Of a stretch of DNA of 64,000 nt, positions 8,972 to 18,127 are shown piece by piece. Location of the stretch: contig NZ_PZJX01000052.1 of NCBI RefSeq assembly GCF_003034915.1, positions 62,001-126,000 on the forward strand. The letters run 5' to 3'. Under the pieces are notes generated by a model that was not told the origin of the DNA, ran no database searches, and worked only from the letters and a program-made list of their open reading frames with translations. Every line of letters begins with the position of its first letter. The first letter of the stretch is position 1. The translations under genes and the position numbers were made by a program. The DNA comes from Mesorhizobium helmanticense (GTDB lineage Bacteria; Pseudomonadota; Alphaproteobacteria; Rhizobiales; Rhizobiaceae).

Positions 8972-9020
8972 CCTCTTCCTCCTGATTGGCGGCATATACG
9001 GGCTGGCGCCCTGCTGGCAT

Positions 9021-9203
9021 ACAATTTATACGCTTATATACTCGTCTAACAAGTAGGCTTTGGCGTATTTGTGTCGTTTGCATGAGAATACGGATTTGCT
9101 AATTAATTCAATGTTTTCATTCATTGCAATGTGGCATTGGCGCAAAATTTCGCAAAGGGGGTTTACGTTTCCGACTCTCATCTTGTATGCTTATTGGACA
9201 AGT
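9021..9203. promoter_or_regulatory. Divergent control region with GntR-type operator candidate
   Basis: AT-rich stretch between the reductase start (8971) and the dehydratase start (9264). GCTTATTGGACAAGT at 9189-9203 matches the site at 7179-7193 in 14 of 15 positions. A looser cousin lies at 9032-9053, with GCTTATA and ACAAGT separated by ten bases, on the side of the aldo/keto reductase. Both fit operators of the FadR subfamily. Direct evidence is only the recurrence. Confidence 0.5.
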
Positions 9204-9263
9204 TTACTCAAGCGCGCATGCCGCGAATTTGAAGGCGTTGCGCGCCATCAACGGGAGGGTTCG

Positions 9264-10421
9264 ATGAAGATCGTGGACATCAAGACGGCGGTCGTCGCCT
9301 ATCACGGCAAGGCGACCCTGATCCGTATCGATACGGACGCCGGCATCTCCGGCTATGGCGAGGCAAATCCCGACGCGGGCGCGGCCGCGATCGTCGGCCT
9401 TATTTCGGAATTGAAGTCGGAACTCATCGGACAGGATCCGCGCAACGTCGAGTATTGCTGGGACAAGATCCGCCGTGACCATGTGTTCTCCGGCGCCCAG
9501 GCCGGTATCTTTTTGATCGCGCTGACCGGGCTTGAGATGGCGCTCTGGGACGTAGCCGCGAAAGCTGCGGGCCAGCCGCTCTACCGCATGTTCGGCGGCA
9601 AGTTTCGCGACCGGATAAGGCTCTATGCCGATTGCGGCGACGGCGATGAAGAATCGGGATCGCCAGAGGGGTGCGCGGCGCGTGCCCGCCGTATGGTGGC
9701 CGAGGGCTTCACGGCGCTGAAATTCGACATCGACAATCTGCACCATCCAGCAAAGTTCGATGCCGTGAACCACACCATCAACGGCGCGGAACTGCGCTTC
9801 ATGGTGGAGCGCGTGGCGGCGGTGCGCGAGGCAGTCGGTCCTGACATCGATCTTTGTATCGACCTGCACGCACGCTACGATGTGCTAAGCGCCAGCCGGG
9901 TTGCAGCGGAGATGGAGCAGTTCAATCTTCTGTGGCTGGAAGAGCCTATTCCAGCCGAGAACGTCGAGGCCCTGAAGCAGATCCGCATGCGAACCAAGAC
10001 GCCGATCTGCGTCGGCGAAAACCTTTACCTGCGCTGGGGTTTCCGCGAGTTGTTCCAGAATTATGGCGCCGACGTCATCATGCCCGACGTGCCGAAATGC
10101 GGCGGCCTTGCCGAAAGCCGCAAGATCGCGAATCTCGCTGAAATGTATTATGTGCCATTCGCACCACATCTTGTGTCGACACCGCTCGGCACGATGGCGA
10201 CATGCCATGTCTGTGCGAGCGTTCCAAACTTCCTCGTGCTGGAGTGGCATGCCCTCGAAGAACGGGAAGCGTGGGACAGTTATGTGCGCCTGCCGGACGG
10301 CGCCAAATCGATCGTTGAGGATGGCCACATCGTCGTACCCGACACGCCAGGCATCGGCGTCGAGCTCAACATGGACGGCGTACACAAATACGCCGTGCCT
10401 GGCTTCGGCATCTTTGAATAA
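9264..10421 (+). CDS. Enolase-superfamily dehydratase/racemase, mandelate racemase-MLE family (member 1)
   Basis: 385 residues. N-terminal capping domain (1-125) followed by the (beta/alpha)7beta barrel. Candidate active-site residues are Lys153-x-Asp155 (ALKFDID), metal ligand Asp200 with His202 (DLHARYD), Glu226/227 (WLEEP), Glu252 (VGENL) and His302 (FAPHLVSTPLGT). The D-x-H and terminal PHLxxTPLG pattern resembles sugar-acid dehydratases of the galactonate dehydratase/RspA kind. Start is the ATG at 9264 after GGGAGGG; the longer open frame upstream to 9060 lacks family similarity. Likely forms a unit with the SDR at 10508. Exact sugar acid unknown. Confidence 0.88.
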   Translation: MKIVDIKTAVVAYHGKATLIRIDTDAGISGYGEANPDAGAAAIVGLISELKSELIGQDPRNVEYCWDKIRRDHVFSGAQAGIFLIALTGLEMALWDVAAKAAGQPLYRMFGGKFRDRIRLYADCGDGDEESGSPEGCAARARRMVAEGFTALKFDIDNLHHPAKFDAVNHTINGAELRFMVERVAAVREAVGPDIDLCIDLHARYDVLSASRVAAEMEQFNLLWLEEPIPAENVEALKQIRMRTKTPICVGENLYLRWGFRELFQNYGADVIMPDVPKCGGLAESRKIANLAEMYYVPFAPHLVSTPLGTMATCHVCASVPNFLVLEWHALEEREAWDSYVRLPDGAKSIVEDGHIVVPDTPGIGVELNMDGVHKYAVPGFGIFE

Positions 10422-10507
10422 CGGATGACCGGATAGCGTGCGCTGGGCGGAGATGCCTTCTGGCGAGGCTTCTGCCGCTCGACGAATAAGGCCGTTGGGA
10501 GGAAACC

Positions 10508-11404
10508 ATGGGCAAGCGGATCGTCTTCACTGGTGGCAGCGGCAAGATCGGCCGTCACGTCATTCCCTACCTGCTCGAACGCGGGCACCAGGTCCTGAAC
10601 CTCGACCTGACACCGCTTGATGTGCCAGGTGTGGACACCATTATCACCAACCTTGCCGACGCAGGCGAGACCTACAATGCGCTGACGCTGCATTTCGGGT
10701 TCAACGAATATTTCGGAGGAAAAGGCCGCGGCCCGGTCGACGCCGTGGTCCATTTCGCGGCCCTTCCGCGGATATTCCTGCGGCCGGACAACGCCATGTT
10801 CGCCGCCAATGTGCTGTCGACCTACAATGTTATCGAGGCAGCCACCAAGCTTGGCATCCGCAAGGTCATCACCGCGTCCAGTGAAACGGTCTATGGCGTG
10901 TGTTTTGCCGAAGGCGAACGCGACTTCACATCGTTTCCGGTGGATGAGGACTACGATACCGATCCGACCGACAGCTATGGCCTTTCCAAAGTCCTGGGCG
11001 AGAAGATCGCGCGTTCCTTCGCTTCGCGCACAGGGAGCGACATCTACGCCCTCAGGATCGGCGGCGTTGTCGAACCGCAGGACTACGTCCGGTTTCCGGA
11101 GTTCCTGGCGGACGCCTCAAAACGGCGGCGCGACGGCTGGACATATATGGACGCGCGCGATCTCGGCCAGATCGTGCATCTGTGCATCGAGAGGAATGGT
11201 TTGGGATTCCAGATCTTCAACGCCGTCAACGACAACATCGTTGCCGACACGCCAACGGCGGAGTTTCTCAAGAAGCATGCGCCCGACACGCCAATTACGC
11301 GCTCCATGGACGTGTTCGAGGGGCCAATCTCAAATCGAAAGCTGCGCGAGATCCTGGGGTTCAGACAAGAACATGATTGGCGAACGCGCCCAGCGGGTTC
11401 ATGA
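10508..11404 (+). CDS. NAD-dependent epimerase/dehydratase family protein (extended SDR, possibly uronate or sugar dehydrogenase)
   Basis: 298 residues. Rossmann nucleotide-binding motif TGGSGKIGRH (8-17) and the catalytic pair Tyr157/Lys161 in DSYGLSK, with the Ser region TASSETVYG at 122-130. Extended SDRs with this compact length next to sugar-acid dehydratases are often uronate dehydrogenases, which make aldaric lactones from uronic acids, or sugar epimerases. The sequence alone does not decide. The ATG follows GGGAGGAAACC. It lies 86 bases downstream of the enolase-family gene and probably belongs to the same transcript. Confidence 0.83.
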   Translation: MGKRIVFTGGSGKIGRHVIPYLLERGHQVLNLDLTPLDVPGVDTIITNLADAGETYNALTLHFGFNEYFGGKGRGPVDAVVHFAALPRIFLRPDNAMFAANVLSTYNVIEAATKLGIRKVITASSETVYGVCFAEGERDFTSFPVDEDYDTDPTDSYGLSKVLGEKIARSFASRTGSDIYALRIGGVVEPQDYVRFPEFLADASKRRRDGWTYMDARDLGQIVHLCIERNGLGFQIFNAVNDNIVADTPTAEFLKKHAPDTPITRSMDVFEGPISNRKLREILGFRQEHDWRTRPAGS

Positions 11405-11529
11405 GAGCGCAACGAGACCGCCGCCATAGCCGATCCCCAAGGAACGCAGCTACCGAAAGCCGCAAGCCCAACCCGGTCGCCGATTGGGGACTTGATGAAT
11501 CGCCGAAATTGACGCGCCGTTGTGGGAAC

Positions 11530-11555
11530 CGACGCATCCCCTCAGGAATGCGTCG
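11530..11555. terminator. Hairpin between convergent genes
   Basis: A perfect eight-base stem, CGACGCAT/ATGCGTCG, with a ten-base loop, in the 162-base gap between the convergent SDR (ends 11404) and PfpI-family gene (ends 11567). No U-tract is seen, so termination is inferred from position. Confidence 0.35.
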
Positions 11556-11566
11556 AGGCGAAAGGC

Positions 11567-12160
11567 TCAAGCGTGGCGTATTTCCGTTCCCAGTACCTTC
11601 AGGCATTCGCGGATGAACGCCGCAAGCGCCGTCCAACCTTTGGCCGAAACCATCGTCCCATCCACATAGGCATCGGTGGGGGATAGGTCGATGTAAGTGC
11701 CGCCAGCAAGCGTCACCTCTGGCTCGCAAGCCGCGAGCGCCGCCACCTTCTTGCCACGCACGACGCCGTCGACCGCAATTAGAATCTGGACGCCATGGCA
11801 GATCGTGAAGATCGGCTTCTTGGCCTCGTGGAAATGACGCACCATCGCCTGCACCCGCTTGTCGGTGCGGATGTATTCGGGGCCACGACCGCCGGCGCAG
11901 TAGACGGCGTCGTATTGGCTCAGCTGCTTCTCAGCATCGGAAAAGGTCTTGTTGATCAGCGCATTGTGACCGGGCTTTTCAGTGTAGGTCTGATCGCCCT
12001 CAAAATCGTGCAGCGATGTCTTGATCATGTCTCCGGCGCTCTTGTCGGGGCACACGACATGGACGGTATGGCCCACCGCTTCCATCGCCTGCTGATAGAC
12101 GAAGATTTCATATTCCTCGGTGAACTCACCGGTCAGCATCAAGATCTTTTTGCCTGGCAT
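11567..12160 (-). CDS. DJ-1/PfpI-family protein
   Basis: 197 residues from the ATG at 12160 (GAGAGGA upstream). The class I glutamine-amidotransferase-like fold is evident from KILMLTGEFTEEYEIFVYQQA. There is a nucleophile-elbow region FTICHGVQILIA with Cys followed by His, and YCAGGRGPEYIR earlier. The Cys-His pair is what PfpI-type proteases, glyoxalase III-like enzymes and DJ-1 deglycases use. In this cluster it might detoxify reactive carbonyls produced by aldolases, but that is a guess. It is separated from the upstream minus-strand GntR gene (12347) by 186 bases. Confidence 0.85.
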   Translation of the reverse strand: MPGKKILMLTGEFTEEYEIFVYQQAMEAVGHTVHVVCPDKSAGDMIKTSLHDFEGDQTYTEKPGHNALINKTFSDAEKQLSQYDAVYCAGGRGPEYIRTDKRVQAMVRHFHEAKKPIFTICHGVQILIAVDGVVRGKKVAALAACEPEVTLAGGTYIDLSPTDAYVDGTMVSAKGWTALAAFIRECLKVLGTEIRHA

Positions 12161-12346
12161 GGGTCTTCCTCTCGGCTTGTGGCAGGGCAAGGCGCACGTC
12201 GCGCCTCGCCTTCCAGGGGATCGAAATCGGGATGGAACGGGTCTCGGTGAGACAATATTCCTTAGTGTTGGATTCCTTGGCGTTGGCTGGGGTGATCAGC
12301 GGCGCGTCGAGCTCGACGGCGTCCCGGACAAGCGACATCGCAATGG

Positions 12347-13045
12347 CTACTCGAACGCAGGCAGGAGCCGGTCCCGCGAATTCTCGATGTGCACACGCAT
12401 CGCCTTTTCGGCGGCGGCCGGATCGCCCGCAGACAAGGCAGCGAGAATCGCCTCGTGCTCGTCTAGCGCCTCTTCGGTCACCCGCGAGTGATACATCAGT
12501 CGGAAGATATGGAAGTGGGTATGCTGGTGGTTCAGCGTTTCGCGAATGAGTTCGTTCTGGGCGAATTCCACGATCTTGTCGTGGAATATCGCATCCTGGC
12601 GGGCGAAGTTCGAATAGCGCAGGCGCTCGTCTTTCCCCACCCGCCGGGCCATTACGCCAGCCGCCTCCTGCAGCACGGCAAGGCGGTCGTCGTCCAGTGT
12701 TGCGGTGGCTTTGGCCGCGGCAGCAGGTTCAAGCAACAGGCGCAGTTCGTAAAGCTCGTCAAAGCGGCGGCGGGTGATTTGCGGGGCGGCCCGATAGCCG
12801 ATCAGGTGGGTCTTCACCACCAGGCCCTCGCCCTCCAATCGGCCAAGCGCTTCACGGATGGGCGTATGCGAGACGTCGAATTCCTTCACGAGATTGTCGA
12901 CGGTGATGCGCGATCCCGGAGCAATCCGCAACGACATCAATTGCGCGAAGATTGCCTCGTAAACGTCGCCGGCGAGGCTGTTGGCGCGCTGGATACGGCC
13001 GGTCGGGCGGGCCTCATTGTCAACCGTCAGGTCCGGGTTCTGCAT
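12347..13045 (-). CDS. GntR-family transcriptional regulator, FadR subfamily (FCD domain)
   Basis: 232 residues if started at the ATG at 13045 (AAGAGG upstream); a GTG at 13078 would add 11 residues. The winged HTH spans about 20-85 (APGSRITVDNLVKEFDVSHTPIREALGRLEGEGLV) and the FCD domain about 95-225 (RQDAIFHDKIVEFAQN, final RVHIENSRDR). Divergent from the iron alcohol dehydrogenase at 13217 and its ALDH partner, so probably their regulator. The 171-base intergenic region has an AT-rich segment at 13101-13123 containing CCTATACGATTTTATAAGG. Confidence 0.9.
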   Translation of the reverse strand: MQNPDLTVDNEARPTGRIQRANSLAGDVYEAIFAQLMSLRIAPGSRITVDNLVKEFDVSHTPIREALGRLEGEGLVVKTHLIGYRAAPQITRRRFDELYELRLLLEPAAAAKATATLDDDRLAVLQEAAGVMARRVGKDERLRYSNFARQDAIFHDKIVEFAQNELIRETLNHQHTHFHIFRLMYHSRVTEEALDEHEAILAALSAGDPAAAEKAMRVHIENSRDRLLPAFE

Positions 13046-13100
13046 TGTTTGCCTCTTGACAGAAGCACCCACTAACACGATGCTTCGGGCAATTCAATAC

Positions 13101-13123
13101 TATATCCTATACGATTTTATAAG
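13101..13123. promoter_or_regulatory. Candidate operator/promoter between GntR regulator and iron ADH
   Basis: AT-rich patch TATATCCTATACGATTTTAT followed by AAG in an otherwise GC-rich gap. The element TACGATTTTAT resembles TACGATTTATC upstream of the third GntR gene (21948-21958). FadR-subfamily proteins bind short palindromes of this general kind. Assignment is by position and similarity only. Confidence 0.35.
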
Positions 13124-13216
13124 GCATCACGTGAGAATGAGCGGAAGCGTCGAGGCCGGCCTCTGGAATGAAACCAATTCTTATCGCCCCCAATCGGTCT
13201 TTGTAGGATCCTGTGC

Positions 13217-14464
13217 ATGACCTTGTTTGCAGCGGCGCGCCTGCCGCGCGAAATTCTGTTCGGCAAAGGCCAGCGCCATGCGTTGCCTGCCGTTGCCGCC
13301 AGGTACGGGCGGCGCGCGTTCGTCTGCACCGATGAGCGTTTCGCGACGACATCGGAGTTTGCCGAGATTCTTGCTGGCTTGCGCGCCGCCGCCATAGACA
13401 CGTTGGTCTACGACCGAACACTGCCGGATGTGCCACGCGACAGTGTCGCCGCCTGCATTGCGCAGGCGAAGGATTTTAGGCCGGACATGGTGATCGGCAT
13501 CGGCGGGGGCAGTTGCCTCGACATGGCCAAGTGCGCCGCGCTTCTGCTCAGCCATGGCGGCAAGCTCCAGGATTACTATGGCGAGTTCAAGGTACCAGGC
13601 CCTACCCTTCCCGTGATCGCAGTGCCGACAACGGCGGGAACAGGCTCCGAAGTAACCCCCGTCGCCGTGATCTCCGACCCGGAGCGGACACTGAAAGTGG
13701 GTATATCGAGCCCTCATCTCATCGCCGCTGTGGCGCTCTGCGACCCGGACCTGACGGCGACATGTCCCCCTTCACTGACAGCGATCGCCGGCGCCGACGC
13801 GCTGACGCACGCAATCGAGGCCTTCACGGCGGCCAAACGCGGCACCGATCACAATTTGCCGCAACAGCATGTCTTCGTCGGCAAGAGCGCTCTGACCGAC
13901 CATTTCGCCCTTCTGGCCATCAGGCTGCTGGGCCGCAGTCTCGAAAAGGCATATCGCGACGGATCGGACGAGACTGCCCGAGCCGACGTCATGATGGGAG
14001 CGCTGGTCGCCGGTTGCGCCTTTGGCACGGCTGGGACGGCCGCCGCGCATGCGGTGCAATATCCGGTCGGCGCCCTCACCCATACTCCGCATGGTCTGGG
14101 CGTCGCCACCACATTGCCATATGTGATGAGCTACAACCTCCCCGCCGCGGCCGCAGAGATTGCCGAAGTCGGCACCGCGCTCGGCCTGCCCCAGCAGAGT
14201 GGCGGCAACGCCGATGCATTGGCGCACGCCACCATCCAGGAGGTGAGCCGGCTGTTCGGCGCCATCGGCATCACGCCGACATTGGCCGAACTGGGTCTTC
14301 CCGAGGACAAGATCGACTGGACGGCCGAGCAGGCGCTCGGCATCGACCGGCTGATCAAGAACAATCCCCGCCCATTCGACCTCACCGCGATGCGAAGACT
14401 GGTCAGAGCCGCTTACGACGGTGACATGGCCGCAGCCACGATGCGACAGGAGTTCGCCCAATGA
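13217..14464 (+). CDS. Iron-containing alcohol dehydrogenase (group III)
   Basis: 415 residues. N-terminal Rossmann-like domain with VIGIGGGSCLDMAK (92-105) and PTTAGTGSEVTP (137-148), which bind NAD(P). Metal ligands are recognisable as Asp194 and His198 (GADALTHAIE), with further histidines in GTAAAHAVQYP and THTPHGLG. The ATG follows TAGGATCC. Its stop overlaps the ATG of the aldehyde dehydrogenase gene (14461-14464), so both are made from one message. Alcohol to aldehyde to acid is the obvious two-step reading. Maleylacetate reductase is a relative, but no aromatic-ring genes are nearby. Confidence 0.9.
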   Translation: MTLFAAARLPREILFGKGQRHALPAVAARYGRRAFVCTDERFATTSEFAEILAGLRAAAIDTLVYDRTLPDVPRDSVAACIAQAKDFRPDMVIGIGGGSCLDMAKCAALLLSHGGKLQDYYGEFKVPGPTLPVIAVPTTAGTGSEVTPVAVISDPERTLKVGISSPHLIAAVALCDPDLTATCPPSLTAIAGADALTHAIEAFTAAKRGTDHNLPQQHVFVGKSALTDHFALLAIRLLGRSLEKAYRDGSDETARADVMMGALVAGCAFGTAGTAAAHAVQYPVGALTHTPHGLGVATTLPYVMSYNLPAAAAEIAEVGTALGLPQQSGGNADALAHATIQEVSRLFGAIGITPTLAELGLPEDKIDWTAEQALGIDRLIKNNPRPFDLTAMRRLVRAAYDGDMAAATMRQEFAQ

Positions 14465-15948
14465 ACATTTCCGCAGATATATTCGATGAGGATGAAAGTA
14501 CGTCCGACTACGCTACATTTTCCCATGGTCTCTACATTGGTGGCCGTTGGCAGCCCTCGTCGGATCGTCGTGTGATCGAAGTGATCGATCCATCGACCGA
14601 GGCGGTGATCGCAGCGGTACCCGATGCCACGCTCGCGGATGCTGCCCTCGCCGTCGACGCGGCTGCAGGGGCAGCGGCCGGTTGGCGCGAAACACCGCCA
14701 CGCAGGCGTTCGGAAATCCTCAGGCGCTGCTTCGAACTGATGACCGAACGGGCGGAGACGTTGGCGGCGCTTATCTCGCTGGAGAACGGCAAGGCGCTGC
14801 GCGATGCGCGCGGCGAAGTCGCATACGCGGCGGAGTTTTTTCGCTGGAACGCAGAGGAGGCGGTGCGCATCAGCGGCGAGTTCGGCCTCGCACCCTCTGG
14901 CGCGAACCGGATCGTCGTTGATTACCAGCCTATCGGCATCTGCGTGCTTATCACGCCATGGAATTTCCCCGCCGCCATGGCGACACGCAAAATCGCGCCG
15001 GCGCTCGCAGCAGGCTGCACCGTGATCTTGAAGCCCGCCAGCGAGACGCCGCTGACGGCCTATGCGCTTGCAGCGCTCTATGAGGAAGCCGGCGTGCCGC
15101 CTGGCGTCGTCAACGTCCTGACGACCTCGAACCCCGGGCCGGTGACGGCCGCCATGCTGGCCGACCCCCGAGTGCGAAAATTGTCATTCACCGGCTCGAC
15201 CGGCATCGGCCGCGTGCTCCTGGCCGAGGCCGCAAAACACGTCATCTCCTGTTCCATGGAGCTTGGCGGCAATGCACCGTTCATCGTCTTCGACGACGCC
15301 GACCTGGAAGCAGCGCTCGACGGTGCGATGGTCGCCAAGATGCGCAACGCCGGCGAAGCCTGCACCGCCGCCAACCGGCTTTACGTGCAGGCCGGCATCC
15401 ATGATGCCTTCACGGATGGATTGCGCAAACGCATGGCTGCCCTCCACGTTGGCCCTGGCACACACTCGGAAACCGAATGCGGTCCGATGATCACCAGGAA
15501 GGCCGTGGACAAGATCGATCGGCTCGTCCAGGACGCAGTTGCCCGTGGGGCCAAGGTTCTGTGCGGAGGGACGATCGCCGAAGGCAAAGGCTACTTCTAC
15601 CCGCCGACAGTGCTTCGCGACGTGTCCGCTGACGCCGTCATGGCCCACGAGGAGATATTCGGTCCGGTGGCTCCGATCATGCGCTTCGACAGCGAGGCGG
15701 AAGTAATCTCGAAGGCCAATGACACCGAATATGGCCTTGCCGCCTACATCTACACCCGTGACCTTGCCAGGGGAATGCGCGTGGCATCGAAGATCGAGTC
15801 GGGCATGATTGCCCTGAACCGCGGCTTGATGTCGGACCCTGCGGCGCCTTTCGGCGGGGTCAAGCAGAGCGGACTGGGCCGCGAAGGTGGTCAGAAGCAC
15901 GGCGTTGCCGAGTTCATGGAGGCGAAGTACATCGCCGTGACCATCTGA
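14461..15948 (+). CDS. NAD(P)-dependent aldehyde dehydrogenase, succinate-semialdehyde dehydrogenase-like
   Basis: 495 residues of the ALDH superfamily. Active-site residues are Asn168 (PWNFP), Lys191 (ILKPASETP), Glu267 (MELGGNAP) and catalytic Cys301 (GEACTAANRLYV). The GEACTAANR and NRGLMSDPAAPFGGVKQSGLGREGG segments are typical of the GabD/alpha-ketoglutaric semialdehyde dehydrogenase branch. Translationally coupled by ATGA to the upstream iron alcohol dehydrogenase. Could oxidise a semialdehyde or the aldehyde released by a sugar-acid aldolase. Confidence 0.9.
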   Translation: MNISADIFDEDESTSDYATFSHGLYIGGRWQPSSDRRVIEVIDPSTEAVIAAVPDATLADAALAVDAAAGAAAGWRETPPRRRSEILRRCFELMTERAETLAALISLENGKALRDARGEVAYAAEFFRWNAEEAVRISGEFGLAPSGANRIVVDYQPIGICVLITPWNFPAAMATRKIAPALAAGCTVILKPASETPLTAYALAALYEEAGVPPGVVNVLTTSNPGPVTAAMLADPRVRKLSFTGSTGIGRVLLAEAAKHVISCSMELGGNAPFIVFDDADLEAALDGAMVAKMRNAGEACTAANRLYVQAGIHDAFTDGLRKRMAALHVGPGTHSETECGPMITRKAVDKIDRLVQDAVARGAKVLCGGTIAEGKGYFYPPTVLRDVSADAVMAHEEIFGPVAPIMRFDSEAEVISKANDTEYGLAAYIYTRDLARGMRVASKIESGMIALNRGLMSDPAAPFGGVKQSGLGREGGQKHGVAEFMEAKYIAVTI

Positions 15949-15958
15949 GCAGACAACC

Positions 15959-16783
15959 ATGCAAAAAGATCCATTCCGCATTCGCGATCATGTGGCCGAG
16001 TTCGATGAGATCGTCGCCGGGATGGTCCGCCGCAGCGCGGAAACCAGGGCGAAAATCCCCATGCTCGCAAACGTCGCCTACGGTTCCGATACCACCGAAA
16101 CCGTCGACCTGTTCTTTCCGGAAGGCGACCGCGACCGCCTGCCGGTTCACATGTTCATCCATGGCGGCTACTGGAGGATGTTCTCCAAACGCGACTATTC
16201 CTACGTCGCCGACACGGTGACCCGCGCCGGGGCGATCGCGGTCATCGTCGACTACGCTCTGATGCCTGCCGTGAGGATGGCCACAATCGTCGACCAGGTG
16301 CGCCGCGCCAAGCGGTGGGTCCTGGCCAACATCGCCGATCATGGCGGAAACCCGGCGGACCTGACTGTCAGCGGTCATTCGGCAGGGGCACATCTTGCAA
16401 CGTTTCTGTTCAACAGCGAAAACGCCCCCGCGAATGTGCGGGCAGCTCTTCTACTCGGCGGGCTCTACGATTTGAAACCGCTCCAGAACTCCTTTCTCGC
16501 CAACGAGATTGGAATCACCGATGAGGAAGTCGCCATGTTTACACCTCTTGCCTATCGGCATGATCCTCGAACCAAGGCGACGGTTCTGGTCGGAGCCAAC
16601 GAGACGCCGCCCTTCCATCAGCAGGCAGATCGATTCAAGGAGAACCTGCTGCAGCAAGGTTCGCCGGTAACCTCGCTTGTTCTCAGGAACCGCAACCACA
16701 TGGACAGTGTCAGGGATCTCGGCGAGCCTGGGAGCCAGGCGGGTGATTGCCTGACGAAACTGATTGTCAGCGGCCGCCGCTAA
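15959..16783 (+). CDS. Alpha/beta hydrolase, kynurenine formamidase/esterase-like
   Basis: 274 residues. HGGYW (68-72) forms the oxyanion hole and GHSAG (139-143) carries the nucleophile Ser141; the late NHMDSV supplies the catalytic His. HGGYW is shared with aryl formamidases and hormone-sensitive-lipase-like esterases. It begins ten bases after the aldehyde dehydrogenase stop, so it is the third gene of that operon. In this setting a lactonase or esterase role is as plausible as formamidase. No other tryptophan-degradation gene is present. Confidence 0.82.
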   Translation: MQKDPFRIRDHVAEFDEIVAGMVRRSAETRAKIPMLANVAYGSDTTETVDLFFPEGDRDRLPVHMFIHGGYWRMFSKRDYSYVADTVTRAGAIAVIVDYALMPAVRMATIVDQVRRAKRWVLANIADHGGNPADLTVSGHSAGAHLATFLFNSENAPANVRAALLLGGLYDLKPLQNSFLANEIGITDEEVAMFTPLAYRHDPRTKATVLVGANETPPFHQQADRFKENLLQQGSPVTSLVLRNRNHMDSVRDLGEPGSQAGDCLTKLIVSGRR

Positions 16784-16918
16784 CCCTCCCTGCCGCGATA
16801 CCGCCGGCACTCATGGCGGCTCAAACGCAATCTATCGACGTTCGCCAGGGGCAAAGACGCAGCCGGCAATATCGCCTTTGTGCCCGGCGGCCGGGCGCCG
16901 GCATCGTAGCCCGCTCAA

Positions 16919-18118
16919 TCAGTCGAAAAACCCCGCGTCCTCCTCCAGCAGATACTTCCTGGCGCCTTGGGCGTCGATGTCGAGGCCGAGCCCGGGGGCT
17001 TCGAGCAGATCGATCATCGAATCCTTCACCACCTGCTTGGGCAGGCCGATGACGATGTCGTTCCACCACGGGTCCGAGGCGCTGGGATATTCGAACGCCA
17101 CGTAATTGGCGGGCAAGGTGGCGCACACATTGATCAGCGCACCGAGGCCGAGCAGGCCGTTCGCGGTGCCGTGCGGCGCCATCAGGATCGAGTGCATATA
17201 GGCGTGCTCGGCGACCCATTTGAGCTCGGCAATGCCGCCGATATCGGTAGGATCGGGGCCGATGACGCGCACCGCCTGCGTCTCGATCAGCTCCTTGAAA
17301 TTGTGCCGCAGGTAGATCTGCTCTCCGGTATGGATCGGCGTCGAGGTGGAGGTGGTCAGTTCCCGATAGGCCTGCGGATTGACCCACGGCACATAGTCGC
17401 CGGTCAGCATGTCCTCGAGCCACATCAAATTGTACTTTTCGACCGCGCGAGCGAACTTGATCGCATCGGGCAGCATCCAGCCCGGGCCGCAGTCGAGCGC
17501 CAGGCTGACCTTGTCGCCCAGCACTTCCTTCATCGCGGCCACGCAGTCGAGCATGTGATTGAAACCGCGCTCGCTGATCACGCCCTGATCCATGGCGCCG
17601 TGATAGCCGGCCTTCTTCTGCGTCACGCCGTAATGGAAGCCCTCGATGGTGTCCTTCATGTTGGAGTGGAACGAGATTCCCTGCTTGATCATGAAGAAGT
17701 TCTGCGGCTGCTCCATCATCCATTTGACGTCGGCGGCGTAGTCCTCCGGCCGGTCGCCCGTGCGTTTCTGGCGGATCGAGCCATTATAGACGCGCACCTT
17801 GTCGCGCACCTTGCCGCCGAGCAGCTTGTAGGCCGGCACGCCCGCCGCTTTGCCGGCGATGTCCCACAGCGCATGCTCGATGGCGGAGACGGCGGCACCA
17901 TAGGGCTTGAAAGAACCGCGCTGGCGGATCTTCAGCATCACCCGCTCGACGTCGGTCGGATCCTCGCCGATCAGCGCCTCGCGGAAATGCAGCACGAAGG
18001 GCTTGAGGTAGGTCTTGGTGAACTCGACCTCGCCCAGGCCATAGAGACCCTCGTCGGTAACGATGCGGACGATGGGGTGTTTGCCGATAACGGCACAGCG
18101 CAGGTCGGTGATCTTCAT
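16919..18118 (-). CDS. Enolase-superfamily protein, mandelate racemase-MLE family (member 2)
   Basis: 399 residues. The barrel shows Lys145 in MIKQG, metal Asp209 (LALDCGPGW), Glu235-Asp236 (WLEDM), Glu266 (HTGEQIYL), an aspartate in GPDPTDIGG and His316 (MAPHGTANG). Unlike the other four family members here, it has no His two residues after the first metal Asp (DCG instead of DxH), so its acid/base chemistry may differ. Last gene of a minus-strand run that begins with the GntR gene at 21885; nine bases separate it from the NIPSNAP gene. Substrate unknown. Confidence 0.87.
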   Translation of the reverse strand: MKITDLRCAVIGKHPIVRIVTDEGLYGLGEVEFTKTYLKPFVLHFREALIGEDPTDVERVMLKIRQRGSFKPYGAAVSAIEHALWDIAGKAAGVPAYKLLGGKVRDKVRVYNGSIRQKRTGDRPEDYAADVKWMMEQPQNFFMIKQGISFHSNMKDTIEGFHYGVTQKKAGYHGAMDQGVISERGFNHMLDCVAAMKEVLGDKVSLALDCGPGWMLPDAIKFARAVEKYNLMWLEDMLTGDYVPWVNPQAYRELTTSTSTPIHTGEQIYLRHNFKELIETQAVRVIGPDPTDIGGIAELKWVAEHAYMHSILMAPHGTANGLLGLGALINVCATLPANYVAFEYPSASDPWWNDIVIGLPKQVVKDSMIDLLEAPGLGLDIDAQGARKYLLEEDAGFFD

Positions 18119-18127
18119 GGCGCAGTC

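Noticed and set aside
9060..9263. N-terminal extension of the enolase-family gene at 9264
   Set aside because: The extra residues do not resemble the family, cover the promoter/operator region, and the ATG at 9264 has a good ribosome-binding site.
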